A stretch of 64,000 nucleotides of DNA from Chitinophaga sp. S165 (GTDB lineage Bacteria; Bacteroidota; Bacteroidia; Chitinophagales; Chitinophagaceae). Position 1 is the first letter of the stretch. The number at the start of each line of letters is the position of its first letter. The notes beneath the pieces were generated by a model. It was not told the origin of the DNA, ran no database searches, and saw only the letters and a list, made by a program, of their open reading frames with translations. The DNA lies in the NCBI RefSeq assembly GCF_003182155.1, contig NZ_QGTG01000003.1:62001-126000 (forward strand). The letters run 5' to 3'. Made by a program: the position numbers and the translations under genes. Shown here piece after piece: positions 35,739-43,698 of this stretch.

Positions 35739-35746
35739 TATATTTG
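35739..35746 (+). promoter_or_regulatory. -7 promoter element for the second AraC-type gene
   Basis: TATATTTG at 35739-35746 predicts a start near 35753, about 13 bases before ATG 35766. This argues against longer upstream starts for that gene. Confidence 0.65.
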
Positions 35747-35765
35747 TTGCATACCCGTTGCCTTC

Positions 35766-36530
35766 ATGCATATTGAACAGTACATACCGGTAGCAGCACT
35801 ACAGCCATTCATCAGGTCTTTCATGATCATTGAAAGCCAACATGCCATGCAGAGTCAGATCCTGCCGGATACGGCTGTTGTCATGGCTTTCCGTTTGAAG
35901 GGAACGGTGGTGGAGAATGATCAGGGGATATTGCCGGCGGCTGTTCTCGGCGGACTTAGAAAGACATCCCGGTCGCTGACCTATTCAGGTAATACAGCTA
36001 ACCTGCTGATCGTTTTCAGAGAAGACGGCGCTGCTGCTTTCTTTAAAGAACCGATGCATGAATTGTTCGGAGGAGCGCTACCGCTTGATAATTTCATCCG
36101 CAGGCAGCAACTCGACGACATCACAGAACAACTGGCAGCTGCGGAAAGTAAACAGGTCTGTATTGATCTGATACAACATTTTCTACTGAAGATGATCCGC
36201 AAGCAGGCAAAGCCCGATCTCCTGATACAAGAGGCCGTGCGCAATATCAGGCACGCGGTTGGTAACTTGCGTATAAAGTCGTTGCTGGATGATCTGCATA
36301 TCAGCCAGGACGCCTTTGAAAAACGGTTCAGGAAAACAACAGGAGCTTCTCCCAAGCAGTTCGCTTCTATCGTACGATTAAGAGGCCTGATAACACGGGC
36401 AGACAATACTACATTGACGTCTCTCGCATATGAAGCCGGATATTTTGACCAGGCGCATTTTATAAAAGACTTCAAATCATTCACCGGTAAAACACCTGGT
36501 GAGTTTTATAGATCAGCTACTTTCTGGTAA
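35766..36530 (+). CDS. AraC-family regulator with DUF6597-like N-terminus
   Basis: A 254-residue regulator opening with MHIEQYIPVAALQPFIRSFMIIES, the pattern of the DUF6597 sensor domain. The C-terminal AraC helix-turn-helix follows (IKSLLDDLHISQDAFEKRFRKTTGASPKQFASIVRL and SLAYEAGYFDQAHFIKDFKSFTGKTPGEF). Its own promoter lies at 35739. It is convergent with the DinB-family gene. Targets are unknown. Confidence 0.88.
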   Translation: MHIEQYIPVAALQPFIRSFMIIESQHAMQSQILPDTAVVMAFRLKGTVVENDQGILPAAVLGGLRKTSRSLTYSGNTANLLIVFREDGAAAFFKEPMHELFGGALPLDNFIRRQQLDDITEQLAAAESKQVCIDLIQHFLLKMIRKQAKPDLLIQEAVRNIRHAVGNLRIKSLLDDLHISQDAFEKRFRKTTGASPKQFASIVRLRGLITRADNTTLTSLAYEAGYFDQAHFIKDFKSFTGKTPGEFYRSATFW

Positions 36531-36561
36531 GCCTGAAACATACTTATGGCAAGCGGTAAAA

Positions 36562-37017
36562 CTATGCGGTCTTATCCAGCAGGCGCCTGTGATAGTTAAT
36601 TTGTCCCAGATGGTATCCGAGGTGTGTGGCAAGATGGATCAACATATAAGCTTTCGTTGTTCTGGTGTCAAAAACTGTAATAGGATATTCTTCCATTAAC
36701 TTGTCTTCAGAAAGACTGTCCAATGTACTTTCAACAACCCTTATAGTATCATCTACTTTTTGCAACAGTTCTGTACGGGGAACATCTCTTAGAGAAAATT
36801 CAAGGTCCCGTTTGCGGATATAATCCGTGTTACCTAAATGTACACCGATGAACGTATTTAAATTTCCCACCAGATGTAAACATAAATTGCCGGCCGGGTT
36901 AGTAATATTTACATCGGTAAGCCATAGAGCAGGCTCATGTTGATATAAAGATATTTCCTCCTTTAACTTGTTCAGATCGCGATTGTATAATTGTTTTAGT
37001 GCGGCTAATGTTGACAT
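36562..37017 (-). CDS. DinB-family (DUF1572-like) protein
   Basis: A 151-residue four-helix protein with the three His that usually bind a divalent metal in this superfamily: one in NLCLHLVGNL and two in IHLATHLGYHLGQINYHRR. Members act as putative thiol-dependent metalloenzymes. ATG 37017 (MSTLAALKQLY) gives the standard start. The substrate is unknown. Confidence 0.85.
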   Translation of the reverse strand: MSTLAALKQLYNRDLNKLKEEISLYQHEPALWLTDVNITNPAGNLCLHLVGNLNTFIGVHLGNTDYIRKRDLEFSLRDVPRTELLQKVDDTIRVVESTLDSLSEDKLMEEYPITVFDTRTTKAYMLIHLATHLGYHLGQINYHRRLLDKTA

Positions 37018-37068
37018 ATATAAGGTTTCCTTTATGCCAAGATACATAATTTTCTACGGGATGTTGCA

Positions 37069-37380
37069 TTAATGGGACATGCTGCTGTAGAAATAGGCCT
37101 TTACTAATTCATTGGTGGTGTGATCTCCAAGTACAGGTCGTTTGGTTGAAAACAGGGCTCCTTCAACAGTTTTCTGCAGATACTTCTGGTTCCAGTGCAT
37201 GATTGCCTCTTCCGGACTGTCGCCACAGCCATAAATGCCGTACTCAGGAATTTCTCCCAGCAAACAACAATATTCATTTCCGTCATTTAGCAGGATGGGT
37301 TGATACCTTTTTACTGCATCCGGCATCTCATTTGAGTTGTAGTCAACAGGAATAATTTTAATATCATGTGTGTCGTCCAT
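37069..37380 (-). CDS. small protein with HicB-like fold features
   Basis: A 103-residue soluble protein from ATG 37380 (MDDTHDIKIIPVDYNSNEMP). The middle YQPILLNDGNEYCCLLGEIPEYGIYGCGDSPEEAIMHWNQKYL has the strand-strand-GDSPEEA-helix rhythm of HicB-like domains. No HicA-type toxin gene is adjacent and no DNA-binding domain follows, so an antitoxin role is unsupported. Confidence 0.6.
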   Translation of the reverse strand: MDDTHDIKIIPVDYNSNEMPDAVKRYQPILLNDGNEYCCLLGEIPEYGIYGCGDSPEEAIMHWNQKYLQKTVEGALFSTKRPVLGDHTTNELVKAYFYSSMSH

Positions 37381-37494
37381 AGCACTTTTTTTAATTACAA
37401 ATATCCCAATAAATATGCCATGCCAAGCATGAAAATGTTTACTTTTATTCCATCCAATTATATTTGGAATTCGATTAATGTAAATAAGCAGTAA

Positions 37495-38004
37495 ATGAAC
37501 GGTGCGATTTATGTAAGGCATGTATCAGTGAAAGACGCGGCGCAGGTAGCCGCTTTATCAGCCGAATTAGGATACCCCTCAACAGTTAAAGACACAATCT
37601 CATACATTCAGGCGATTGATAAAAGTATTTGCGATGTAGCCTATGTTGCGGTCAGCGGTGAAACCGTTGTCGGATGGATCCATGTGCTCTATACCATCCG
37701 TCTTGAATGTGGTCCTTTTTGTGAGATCGGAGGGCTGGTCGTTGCACGCAATGCACACGGAAAAGGTATCGGAAGACTATTAATTGAAAAAGCAAAGAAA
37801 TGGTCTGCCGAAAGGAACATCGACAAATTGCGTGTACGTACGAATGTGATCAGGGAAGGCGCACAGGCCTTCTATACCAAAACCGGTTTTATAGAGTGTA
37901 AACAACAAAAAGTATACGAGTATACAATTGGTGCTGAAACACTTTCTGAAAAAGCTGCCGTTGAAAATACTAAAGTAAGCGAACAGGCAACCGGACAACA
38001 ATAA
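37495..38004 (+). CDS. GNAT-family N-acetyltransferase
   Basis: A 169-residue acetyltransferase with the acetyl-CoA binding signature GGLVVARNAHGKGIGRLLIEKAKKW, then TNVIREGAQAFYTKTGFIE. The C-terminal 25 residues are an acidic/polar extension. A stem-loop (AACCGGACAACAA with TTGTTGCCCGGTT) spans the stop codon and may terminate it and the convergent NO reductase gene. Confidence 0.88.
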   Translation: MNGAIYVRHVSVKDAAQVAALSAELGYPSTVKDTISYIQAIDKSICDVAYVAVSGETVVGWIHVLYTIRLECGPFCEIGGLVVARNAHGKGIGRLLIEKAKKWSAERNIDKLRVRTNVIREGAQAFYTKTGFIECKQQKVYEYTIGAETLSEKAAVENTKVSEQATGQQ

Positions 38005-38042
38005 ATTTGTTGCCCGGTTCCTATTGTTATTGAGTGGTCGTT

Positions 38043-40286
38043 TTATCGCTTATCCTTCAATGACCATCCTGTCTTCAATCCGATAATAAATACTACGAGC
38101 AATAATTCTCCTGTCGCCAGCAGGATATCGCCTGGTACGCGCAACCAGCGTAAGAACTGCATCGTGTCGGTGTGCATGAATTCAGCGGAACGTGCATACC
38201 AGTATCCATGCTGAATGGAAGCCATACCCTGCATAACGCCTATCGGTAACATGCTGACAGTTACCATTACCAGCAACCCTATATTGATCAGCCAGAATGC
38301 GCGGCCAATTAATCTTTCATTCCAGTGATGATTAGGATATAAGCCACGCAGCACAAACAACATCAGCCCTATACCCAATATGCCATATACGCCGAACAAT
38401 GCGGTATGCCCATGTACTGCTGTCGTATTAAGGCCCTGTATGTAGTACAATGCGATCGGTGGATTGATCGCAAAACCAAAGATGCCCGCACCCAGGAAAT
38501 TCCAGAAACAGATGGCGATGAAACAGTAGATAGGCCACTTGTACGCTTTGATCCATGGAGTGGATTTGCTGAGCGTATAGTTATGATATGCTTCATATCC
38601 TATCAGCACCAACGGTACTATTTCCAATGCGCTGAATGTAGCGCCCAACGCCAGCACTGCAACAGGTGTGGCACTGAAATAAATGTGATGGAACGTACCC
38701 AGGATACCACCCGCAAGGAAGACGATGGTAGAGAAAAGTACGCCAATGGTTGCTGACTGCATGCGTAGCAATCCCAGCCTGCAAAACAGGAATGCAGATA
38801 CCACAGTAGCAAATACCTCGAAGAAACCTTCCACCCACAGATGCACTACCCACCAGCGCCAGTATTCGGCAATAGCCAGGTGCGTTTGTCTGCCATACAT
38901 CAGGCCCGCCGCATAGAATACAGCAATGGCGACAGACGCGATCACGAATAGCGTCAGCAGGTGACGGCTTTCATCTTTCTTCTTTAACGCCGGACATAAT
39001 GCGCGTAACATCAGCACTAGCCAGAGTACCAGTCCTACTAACAATAATATCTGCCAGATCCTTCCCAGCTCTATATACTCGTATCCCTGATGCCCCCAGA
39101 GGAAGTTGTCTACCAATCCAAGTTTCTGCATGACACCTAACCATTGCCCCGTCAACGAGCCACCTACTACAATAATGAGCGCAATGAAAAGTACATTCAC
39201 CCCCAGCTTCTGAAAACGAGGCTCGTAGCCAGATATAGCAGGCCCCATATAAAGACCGGTAGCCAGCCATGAGGTAGCGATCCAGAAGATGGCCAGTTGT
39301 ACGTGCCAGCTGCGGGAGATAGATTGCGGCAGGAATTTATCGAGCGGGATGCCGTAAAACCCTTGTCCTTCCACACCATAGTGTGCGGTAATAATACCCG
39401 CCAGCATCTGCACCAGGATGAGGATACTCACCACCCAGATATATTTCAGGACCGCTTTCATAGAAGGCGTTGGCTGCATGTTCCTCAACGGGTCAGTAGC
39501 AGGCAGGTCGACATGTTCATCTTCTTTATTGCGCACATGGTATAATACCAGCAGCGCAATACATCCCAACAACAACAATACGCTGAAGCCCGACCACAGA
39601 TGAAGTGATGCAGAAGGAACATTGCCTACAAGTTCATCGCCCGGCCAGTTATTCGTATAGGTCACGTGCGTACCGTCAGGCCGTTCACTGATACATACCC
39701 AGGTGCTCCACGCAAAGAAGGCGGCCATCAGGCGCATACGCTCCGGATCTTTAATAGTGCCTTCCGGTATAGCATACTGATTCCGGAGTACACTAAAAGA
39801 GGGGTCATTCATGAAAAGCTTTGTGTAATAGGCCGCCATTTCATGAAATACTTTGGCTCTGCTAACTGAATACGTGATGGTATTCTGTTCGGCATTGAAA
39901 GTATTGACCCGCAGGTCCTGTTTCATTCTCTCTTTGTAGATAAGTTGTTCTTCAGCAGATAACTTGCTATATACCTTGCCGTCTTTTTCTGCAAGTGCGT
40001 CCAGCATAGCGAGCGATTCGCGGTGCAGATAGTCGGCCGTCCAGTCGGGAGCAATGTATGCACCGTGCCCCCAGATGCTGCCTACTGTTTGTCCGCCGAT
40101 AGACTGCCAGACGTTCTGCCCGTCTTTGATGTCTTGTCCGCTGAACAATACCTCGCCGGTTTCGCTTATTACTTTTGTGGGTATCGGAGGAGCTTTTCTG
40201 TATATGTCATTGCCGAAGAATATGAGCACGGCAAATGAGCTGGCCATTACCAGGGCCAGTGCAAGCCATAGTTTTCTAGTAGTCAT
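38043..40286 (-). CDS. norB: quinol-dependent nitric oxide reductase (qNOR)
   Basis: A 747-residue inner-membrane enzyme reducing 2 NO to N2O with quinol. The N-terminal extension (residues 20-220, SIGGQTVGSIWGHGAYIAPDWTADYLHRE) is the fused NorC-like domain typical of single-chain qNOR. About 12-13 helices follow with the haem/FeB ligands: ATSWL, the HLWVEGFFEVF region, GGILGTFHHIYFSA and the NTTAVHGHTALFGVYG segment. It is downstream of a DUF2249 gene and an Rrf2 regulator and detoxifies nitric oxide rather than completing denitrification, since no nitrite or N2O reductase is present in the window. Confidence 0.95.
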   Translation of the reverse strand: MTTRKLWLALALVMASSFAVLIFFGNDIYRKAPPIPTKVISETGEVLFSGQDIKDGQNVWQSIGGQTVGSIWGHGAYIAPDWTADYLHRESLAMLDALAEKDGKVYSKLSAEEQLIYKERMKQDLRVNTFNAEQNTITYSVSRAKVFHEMAAYYTKLFMNDPSFSVLRNQYAIPEGTIKDPERMRLMAAFFAWSTWVCISERPDGTHVTYTNNWPGDELVGNVPSASLHLWSGFSVLLLLGCIALLVLYHVRNKEDEHVDLPATDPLRNMQPTPSMKAVLKYIWVVSILILVQMLAGIITAHYGVEGQGFYGIPLDKFLPQSISRSWHVQLAIFWIATSWLATGLYMGPAISGYEPRFQKLGVNVLFIALIIVVGGSLTGQWLGVMQKLGLVDNFLWGHQGYEYIELGRIWQILLLVGLVLWLVLMLRALCPALKKKDESRHLLTLFVIASVAIAVFYAAGLMYGRQTHLAIAEYWRWWVVHLWVEGFFEVFATVVSAFLFCRLGLLRMQSATIGVLFSTIVFLAGGILGTFHHIYFSATPVAVLALGATFSALEIVPLVLIGYEAYHNYTLSKSTPWIKAYKWPIYCFIAICFWNFLGAGIFGFAINPPIALYYIQGLNTTAVHGHTALFGVYGILGIGLMLFVLRGLYPNHHWNERLIGRAFWLINIGLLVMVTVSMLPIGVMQGMASIQHGYWYARSAEFMHTDTMQFLRWLRVPGDILLATGELLLVVFIIGLKTGWSLKDKR

Positions 40287-40410
40287 GGTTATATGTTATA
40301 GTTGGTATAGACCGTATAGAAGGATCACCAGGACAGTTTTGTTCCGGTTGTACAGTCTCAGGAAAACGGGATGTTTATTTTAAGGATGGATATGTGTCAG
40401 GATGGTATGT

Positions 40411-40665
40411 TTAAATGTTTTCATCTGTTGGCAGAGGCTTCTTTTTCACCAGCACACGCCATATTGCAGGACCGTTTTCCAGGTAATCAAAGGTGAAAAT
40501 GTCCCCTTTTTTTCTCATCAATTCATGATAAAGCGGCTTAGGATCATGATCGTTGTGTATGATAAAAGCCTCGCCTGGAAGGAGATCATCAAATGTCTGG
40601 ATAACGGTCTTATGTTTTATAGCCTGTTGAAGCGAGGGTACGTCCAGTGTTTTAATAGTATTCAT
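40411..40665 (-). CDS. DUF2249-domain protein of the NO-detoxification cluster
   Basis: An 84-residue protein with the DUF2249 core LDVPSLQQAIKHKTVIQTFDDLLPGEAFIIHNDHDPKPLYHEL (IHNDHDPKPL is characteristic). Members accompany NO and nitrosative stress genes and hemerythrins. It is 124 bases upstream of the qNOR start on the same strand and likely shares the promoter region at 40666-40760, where an operator-like sequence was found. Confidence 0.88.
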   Translation of the reverse strand: MNTIKTLDVPSLQQAIKHKTVIQTFDDLLPGEAFIIHNDHDPKPLYHELMRKKGDIFTFDYLENGPAIWRVLVKKKPLPTDENI

Positions 40666-40720
40666 CTTAAATGGATTTATTGTAACTAAATTTTATCTGT
40701 GATTATAATTCTTACTTAAT

Positions 40721-40748
40721 CTATTTAATACCTTTTTGTCTTTTATTA
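40721..40748. promoter_or_regulatory. second possible Rrf2 operator, upstream of DUF2249-qNOR
   Basis: Read on the minus strand, this AT-rich stretch matches 18 of 28 positions, ungapped, of the inverted repeat between the Rrf2 and haemoglobin genes. The match includes the AAAAGA-N-AAAAA core. The dyad is degenerate. It sits just upstream of the DUF2249 start. Confidence 0.3.
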
Positions 40749-40760
40749 TTTCAAAAAATT

Positions 40761-41195
40761 TTAGTCTCTGCGGAGGAATGTCAATTTTTTATCCAGCTCT
40801 TCCTGGAGATCGCCAACTTTGGTTTTAGTCAGCATGTTGGTGATGTCTCTTCTTATGTTGGTAAACTCATGATGAAGAGGGCAGGGATACTTGTCGGAAC
40901 ATTGCTTCAATCCGAGGCCGCAACCCGAGAAGATACTGTCGCCGTCAACCGCTTTTACGATGGTAGCGAGAGATGTTTTTCTTCCGCTGTTATCGAGATA
41001 GAAGCCGCCGGTCGGACCTTTCAGGGACTGCACGACACCTTTCCTGCTAAGCTCCTGTAAGATCTTTGCGATGAAGTGTTCGGGAGAGTCTATTCCTTTA
41101 GCAATATCCTTGATACCTATTTTACTGCCGTCTTTCGACTTCTGAGAAATAAATATCATTGCCCGGATGGCGTATTCACAAGTTTTCGAAAACAT
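40761..41195 (-). CDS. Rrf2-family regulator, NsrR-like three-cysteine type
   Basis: A 144-residue winged-helix regulator with the Rrf2 opening MFSKTCEYAIRAMIFIS, the DNA-binding HFIAKILQELSRKGVVQSLKGPTGGFYL, and three Cys at 92, 99 and 105 (GCGLGLKQC, PCPLHH). The Cys spacing matches Fe-S binding members such as NsrR/IscR. Context (qNOR, DUF2249, divergent haemoglobin) points to NO sensing through the cluster. Its -7 element is at 41215-41222 on the minus strand, giving a leader of roughly 13 bases. Confidence 0.92.
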   Translation of the reverse strand: MFSKTCEYAIRAMIFISQKSKDGSKIGIKDIAKGIDSPEHFIAKILQELSRKGVVQSLKGPTGGFYLDNSGRKTSLATIVKAVDGDSIFSGCGLGLKQCSDKYPCPLHHEFTNIRRDITNMLTKTKVGDLQEELDKKLTFLRRD

Positions 41196-41214
41196 CCTTT
41201 CAGTTTAATTATAG

Positions 41215-41222
41215 CAAATATA
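41215..41222 (-). promoter_or_regulatory. -7 promoter element of the Rrf2 regulator gene
   Basis: The minus strand reads TATATTTG, an exact TAnnTTTG match, about 20 bases before the regulator ATG. Confidence 0.65.
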
Positions 41223-41232
41223 GGCGTTTTTA

Positions 41233-41260
41233 AATTAAAAGATAAAAAAGTCTTTTAATT
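41233..41260. promoter_or_regulatory. 10-bp perfect inverted repeat, putative Rrf2 operator
   Basis: AATTAAAAGA (41233-41242) and TCTTTTAATT (41251-41260) are exactly complementary with an 8-base spacer. The centre is about 28 bases from the Rrf2 -7 element and 31 bases from the haemoglobin -7 element. The site therefore covers both -33 regions and can repress both divergent transcripts. Confidence 0.65.
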
Positions 41261-41273
41261 ATCAAAAAGCCCC

Positions 41274-41281
41274 TAACTTTG
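41274..41281 (+). promoter_or_regulatory. -7 promoter element of the truncated haemoglobin gene
   Basis: TAACTTTG matches TAnnTTTG; the predicted start near 41288 leaves a leader of about 59 bases. Confidence 0.65.
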
Positions 41282-41346
41282 ATATTGTTAAAGAGGCGAT
41301 GTTGACAGGATATTGCTGTTTTAAGTAACGACAAGTATTAACAATC

Positions 41347-41760
41347 ATGGCAGATACAGAATTACCGCCATTGGCGGATATCCGGACGGAAGAAGATATA
41401 ACACTGCTCGTGCATACTTTTTATGACAAGGTTAGGGCTGATGAGTTACTGGGGCCTGTATTTGAGAAGGCTATTCCCGGCGACTGGGGGCCACATCTGC
41501 AGATCATGTGTAATTTCTGGAGTATGATGTTATTGTATTCCGGAAAGTATAAGGGAGATCCTATGACGAAACACTTTTCTTTGCCAATAGATCCGAGTCA
41601 TTTTAGTCAGTGGTTGTTGCTCTTCAATAGTACTGTAGATACATTGTTTGCGGGAGAGGTAGCTGATAACGCAAAGGCACGGGCTAAAAATATCGGGAGG
41701 GTCATGCAGTCTATGTTGGGATTTACACCTAATACGGGATTACAGATAAAAAGCAACTAA
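41347..41760 (+). CDS. group III truncated haemoglobin
   Basis: A 137-residue globin with the group III pattern: TLLVHTFYDKVRADELLGPVFE, then WGPHLQIMCNFWSMMLLYSGKYKGDPMTKHFSLPI. The proximal His is in the KHFSLPI region and the second half is SHFSQWLLLFNSTVDTLF. Group III globins bind NO or O2 and commonly associate with nitrosative-stress genes. It is divergent from the Rrf2 gene across a shared operator and is likely induced together with qNOR. Confidence 0.9.
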   Translation: MADTELPPLADIRTEEDITLLVHTFYDKVRADELLGPVFEKAIPGDWGPHLQIMCNFWSMMLLYSGKYKGDPMTKHFSLPIDPSHFSQWLLLFNSTVDTLFAGEVADNAKARAKNIGRVMQSMLGFTPNTGLQIKSN

Positions 41761-41828
41761 CCGGAGCGGAAACATATTATCAGTAACATGCAGCCGGCTC
41801 CGGTGTCGCATTTGGCGGAAGGAGATAT

Positions 41829-42155
41829 TTATGAGGGTTTATTTTTTGCTGACTTTTCGTTGAGATACCCTTCGAGTTTATCCAGTTTGTCTGTCCATAA
41901 GCGACGGTACTTTTCCAACCAGTCTGTAATTTCAGTCAGTTTTTCAGGACGGGCTTCGCAATACCGTAGCCGTCCGCATTGCCGGATCTCTATAAGCCCG
42001 CATTCCACTAATATTTTCAGATGTTTGTAGACAGCAGTCCGGCTTACATTAAACCGGGCTGCCACCATATTGATGTTAAGCGGTTTGCCGGCTAACATGT
42101 TCAGGATTTCCCTGCGGGTAGGATCGGCTATTGCCTGAAAGGTATCTCTTCTCAT
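41829..42155 (-). CDS. ArsR-family winged-helix regulator
   Basis: A 108-residue regulator. RRDTFQAIADPTRREILNML and the recognition helix region VAARFNVSRTAVYKHLKILVECGLIEIRQCGRLRYC are the standard ArsR/SmtB core. It lacks the metal-sensor CxC of ArsR and resembles the autorepressors that precede SRPBCC/VOC genes. A VOC-family gene lies 35 bases upstream on the same strand, so they may form one unit. Confidence 0.9.
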   Translation of the reverse strand: MRRDTFQAIADPTRREILNMLAGKPLNINMVAARFNVSRTAVYKHLKILVECGLIEIRQCGRLRYCEARPEKLTEITDWLEKYRRLWTDKLDKLEGYLNEKSAKNKPS

Positions 42156-42190
42156 TTCAGGATGATTTTAAGTTGCCTTCAGTGAGCCGG

Positions 42191-42604
42191 TTATCCTTCT
42201 GTTGCCGGAAAAGCGCTCATATCAGTGAATACAACCTCCCAGAGATGTCCGTCCAGGTCCTGGAACGCGCGTGAATACATCCATCCATAATCCTGTGGTT
42301 CGCTATAAGCCACGGCGCCTGCTGCCAATGCCTTATCTACCAGTTCATTGACTCTTTCTTTGGTTTCAACAGAGAATGCGTTGATCACTTCCGCAAATTT
42401 TGAAGCATCCGCGATGTCCTTTTTAATGAATGATCTGAAGAAATCTTCCATCAGTAACATGGCAAAGATGTTCTCTCCGATAATAAGGCAGGCAGCTTTT
42501 TCGTCAGTGAATTGTTCATTGAATGAAAATCCCATTGCGCTGAAGAATGCCTTTGTTTTTTCGAGGTCTTTAACCGGTAAATTCACGAAAATTTGTGTCG
42601 CCAT
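42191..42604 (-). CDS. VOC-family (glyoxalase/bleomycin-resistance-like) protein
   Basis: A 137-residue protein with the VOC pattern IFVNLPVKDLEKTKAFFSAMGF and the closing YSRAFQDLDGHLWEVVFTD. The family binds a metal or small molecule in a paired beta-alpha-beta fold. The metal ligands are not fully evident, so the enzymatic role is open. It is upstream of the ArsR gene. Confidence 0.88.
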   Translation of the reverse strand: MATQIFVNLPVKDLEKTKAFFSAMGFSFNEQFTDEKAACLIIGENIFAMLLMEDFFRSFIKKDIADASKFAEVINAFSVETKERVNELVDKALAAGAVAYSEPQDYGWMYSRAFQDLDGHLWEVVFTDMSAFPATEG

Positions 42605-42631
42605 TGTAAGTGGGTTTATAGATTTTAAGAT

Positions 42632-42877
42632 TTAAAAATCAGGTGTTATTACTTCATCCGCCAGCACTTCTCCCTCGAACCCGTTTCTTTTCAGTAACTG
42701 GATCACTGCCGATGGATTAATTGTCCCGGACATACACTCCACACGTAGTATCCTGTCACAATCTTCCAGGTCGAAATTTGCCTTATAGGTTGCATAGGTC
42801 TTGCGCATCTGCGTTAGGAACATGTTGGCTTGTTCCCGGCTTTTAACATTGGTTTTGAATACTTCTACCATATACAT
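42632..42877 (-). CDS. small conserved-looking protein of unknown function
   Basis: An 81-residue protein (or 79 from the next Met) with a ferredoxin-like strand-helix-strand outline: VEVFKTNVKSREQANMFLTQM, DRILRVECMSGTINPSAVIQLLKRNGFEGEVL. That layout resembles HMA-like or DUF-type small domains without the CxxC metal site. It lies 27 bases upstream of the VOC gene on the same strand. Confidence 0.65.
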   Translation of the reverse strand: MYMVEVFKTNVKSREQANMFLTQMRKTYATYKANFDLEDCDRILRVECMSGTINPSAVIQLLKRNGFEGEVLADEVITPDF

Positions 42878-43049
42878 AAAAGTTTCAGGTTGCAGGTTTT
42901 ACTTCAGCCTCTGTTATTGCATTTCACATCACATGGAACCTTATGGTTGCAAAAATATGTGAAACCTTTTGGTTGCCCGGGTCGTGAAAGCGACATAATA
43001 GGGGGGAAGATGGGACATTTTAGACGCAGCTACGCCTACCCACTTTAAC

Positions 43050-43166
43050 ATGGGAAAGATACATGTCAAAATAATCCGCGCCGGAGAATTGAAGATGCTA
43101 AAATACGCAGGCGGAGCTTCCCGATCAGAAGTGCCATTCGTAAATGGTAAAGACGTTTTTATGTAA
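43050..43166 (+). CDS. possible small gene (38 codons)
   Basis: ATG 43050 opens a frame reading MGKIHVKIIRAGELKML then KYAGGASRSEVPFVNGKDVFM and stop. Its composition and strand-like start look protein-coding, but there is no recognised promoter, and it overlaps the convergent gene end at 43159 by 8 bases. It may be a real small protein or a leftover gene end. Confidence 0.3.
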   Translation: MGKIHVKIIRAGELKMLKYAGGASRSEVPFVNGKDVFM

Positions 43167-43698
43167 GCAGCAATTCCTTCACCGTTGGATTTCCCGGCAG
43201 ATCTTTCACTACCACAATGACCCTACCGCCGGCAGGCAGCGCAGTGGCTTTATAATACCAATCTACTCCATTCCGGCCTAAAACTGCCCGCCCGCTCCCG
43301 GTAACAACGCCGTCGGCGTCTATTACTTTTACCTCCACTGCTGCTACCCGGAACTCGTCTTTGGCAGTCACTATTACCTCCTCATCTTCTAACCGGATGT
43401 TTTGGACTTCAGGACTGCGGTAAGCATCCTTCACAGCCATATTATAGGCATTTTGTCCCGGTCCTGCCAGCGACTGGTAGTAAGCCTTTATCTGCGGATC
43501 TTCCAGCATTATATGCGCACGCATCGAAGCAATGGTCATCTTATGCCTGGCTTCCAACTGCTTTTGTGTAGGCTTTTTCTTTGATGGGCCGCGTTTCTTC
43601 GCCATAATGATCTGCCCATTCCGTTCGTAGATCGTGATCTGCTTGCCGAGGGTGCCCCGTACAAGCTGCATGAGGATATTGTCTTTAACAATGGCCAT
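43159..43698 (-). CDS. uncharacterised protein of a family I associate with Chitinophagaceae
   Basis: A 179-residue soluble protein. The N-terminus MAIVKDNILMQLVRGTLGKQ is followed by IYERNGQIIMAKKRGPSKKKPTQKQ, a basic segment, and YQSLAGPGQNAYNMAVKDAYRSP. The C-terminal half is a beta-sandwich-like domain (RVAAVEVKVIDADGVVTGSGRA, WYYKATALPAGGRVIVVV). I recall similar proteins repeated in Chitinophaga genomes but know no function. The basic N-terminus followed by an Ig-like domain could suggest nucleic-acid or structural roles. Confidence 0.7.
   Translation of the reverse strand: MAIVKDNILMQLVRGTLGKQITIYERNGQIIMAKKRGPSKKKPTQKQLEARHKMTIASMRAHIMLEDPQIKAYYQSLAGPGQNAYNMAVKDAYRSPEVQNIRLEDEEVIVTAKDEFRVAAVEVKVIDADGVVTGSGRAVLGRNGVDWYYKATALPAGGRVIVVVKDLPGNPTVKELLLT

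Noticed and set aside
37069..37380. HicAB toxin-antitoxin system
   Set aside because: The small protein has only a HicB-like rhythm; no HicA-type toxin with its catalytic His is adjacent and no DNA-binding domain follows.
40411..41760. Full denitrification island
   Set aside because: Only NO reductase and NO-binding or sensing genes are present; no nitrite or nitrous oxide reductase genes were seen in the window.
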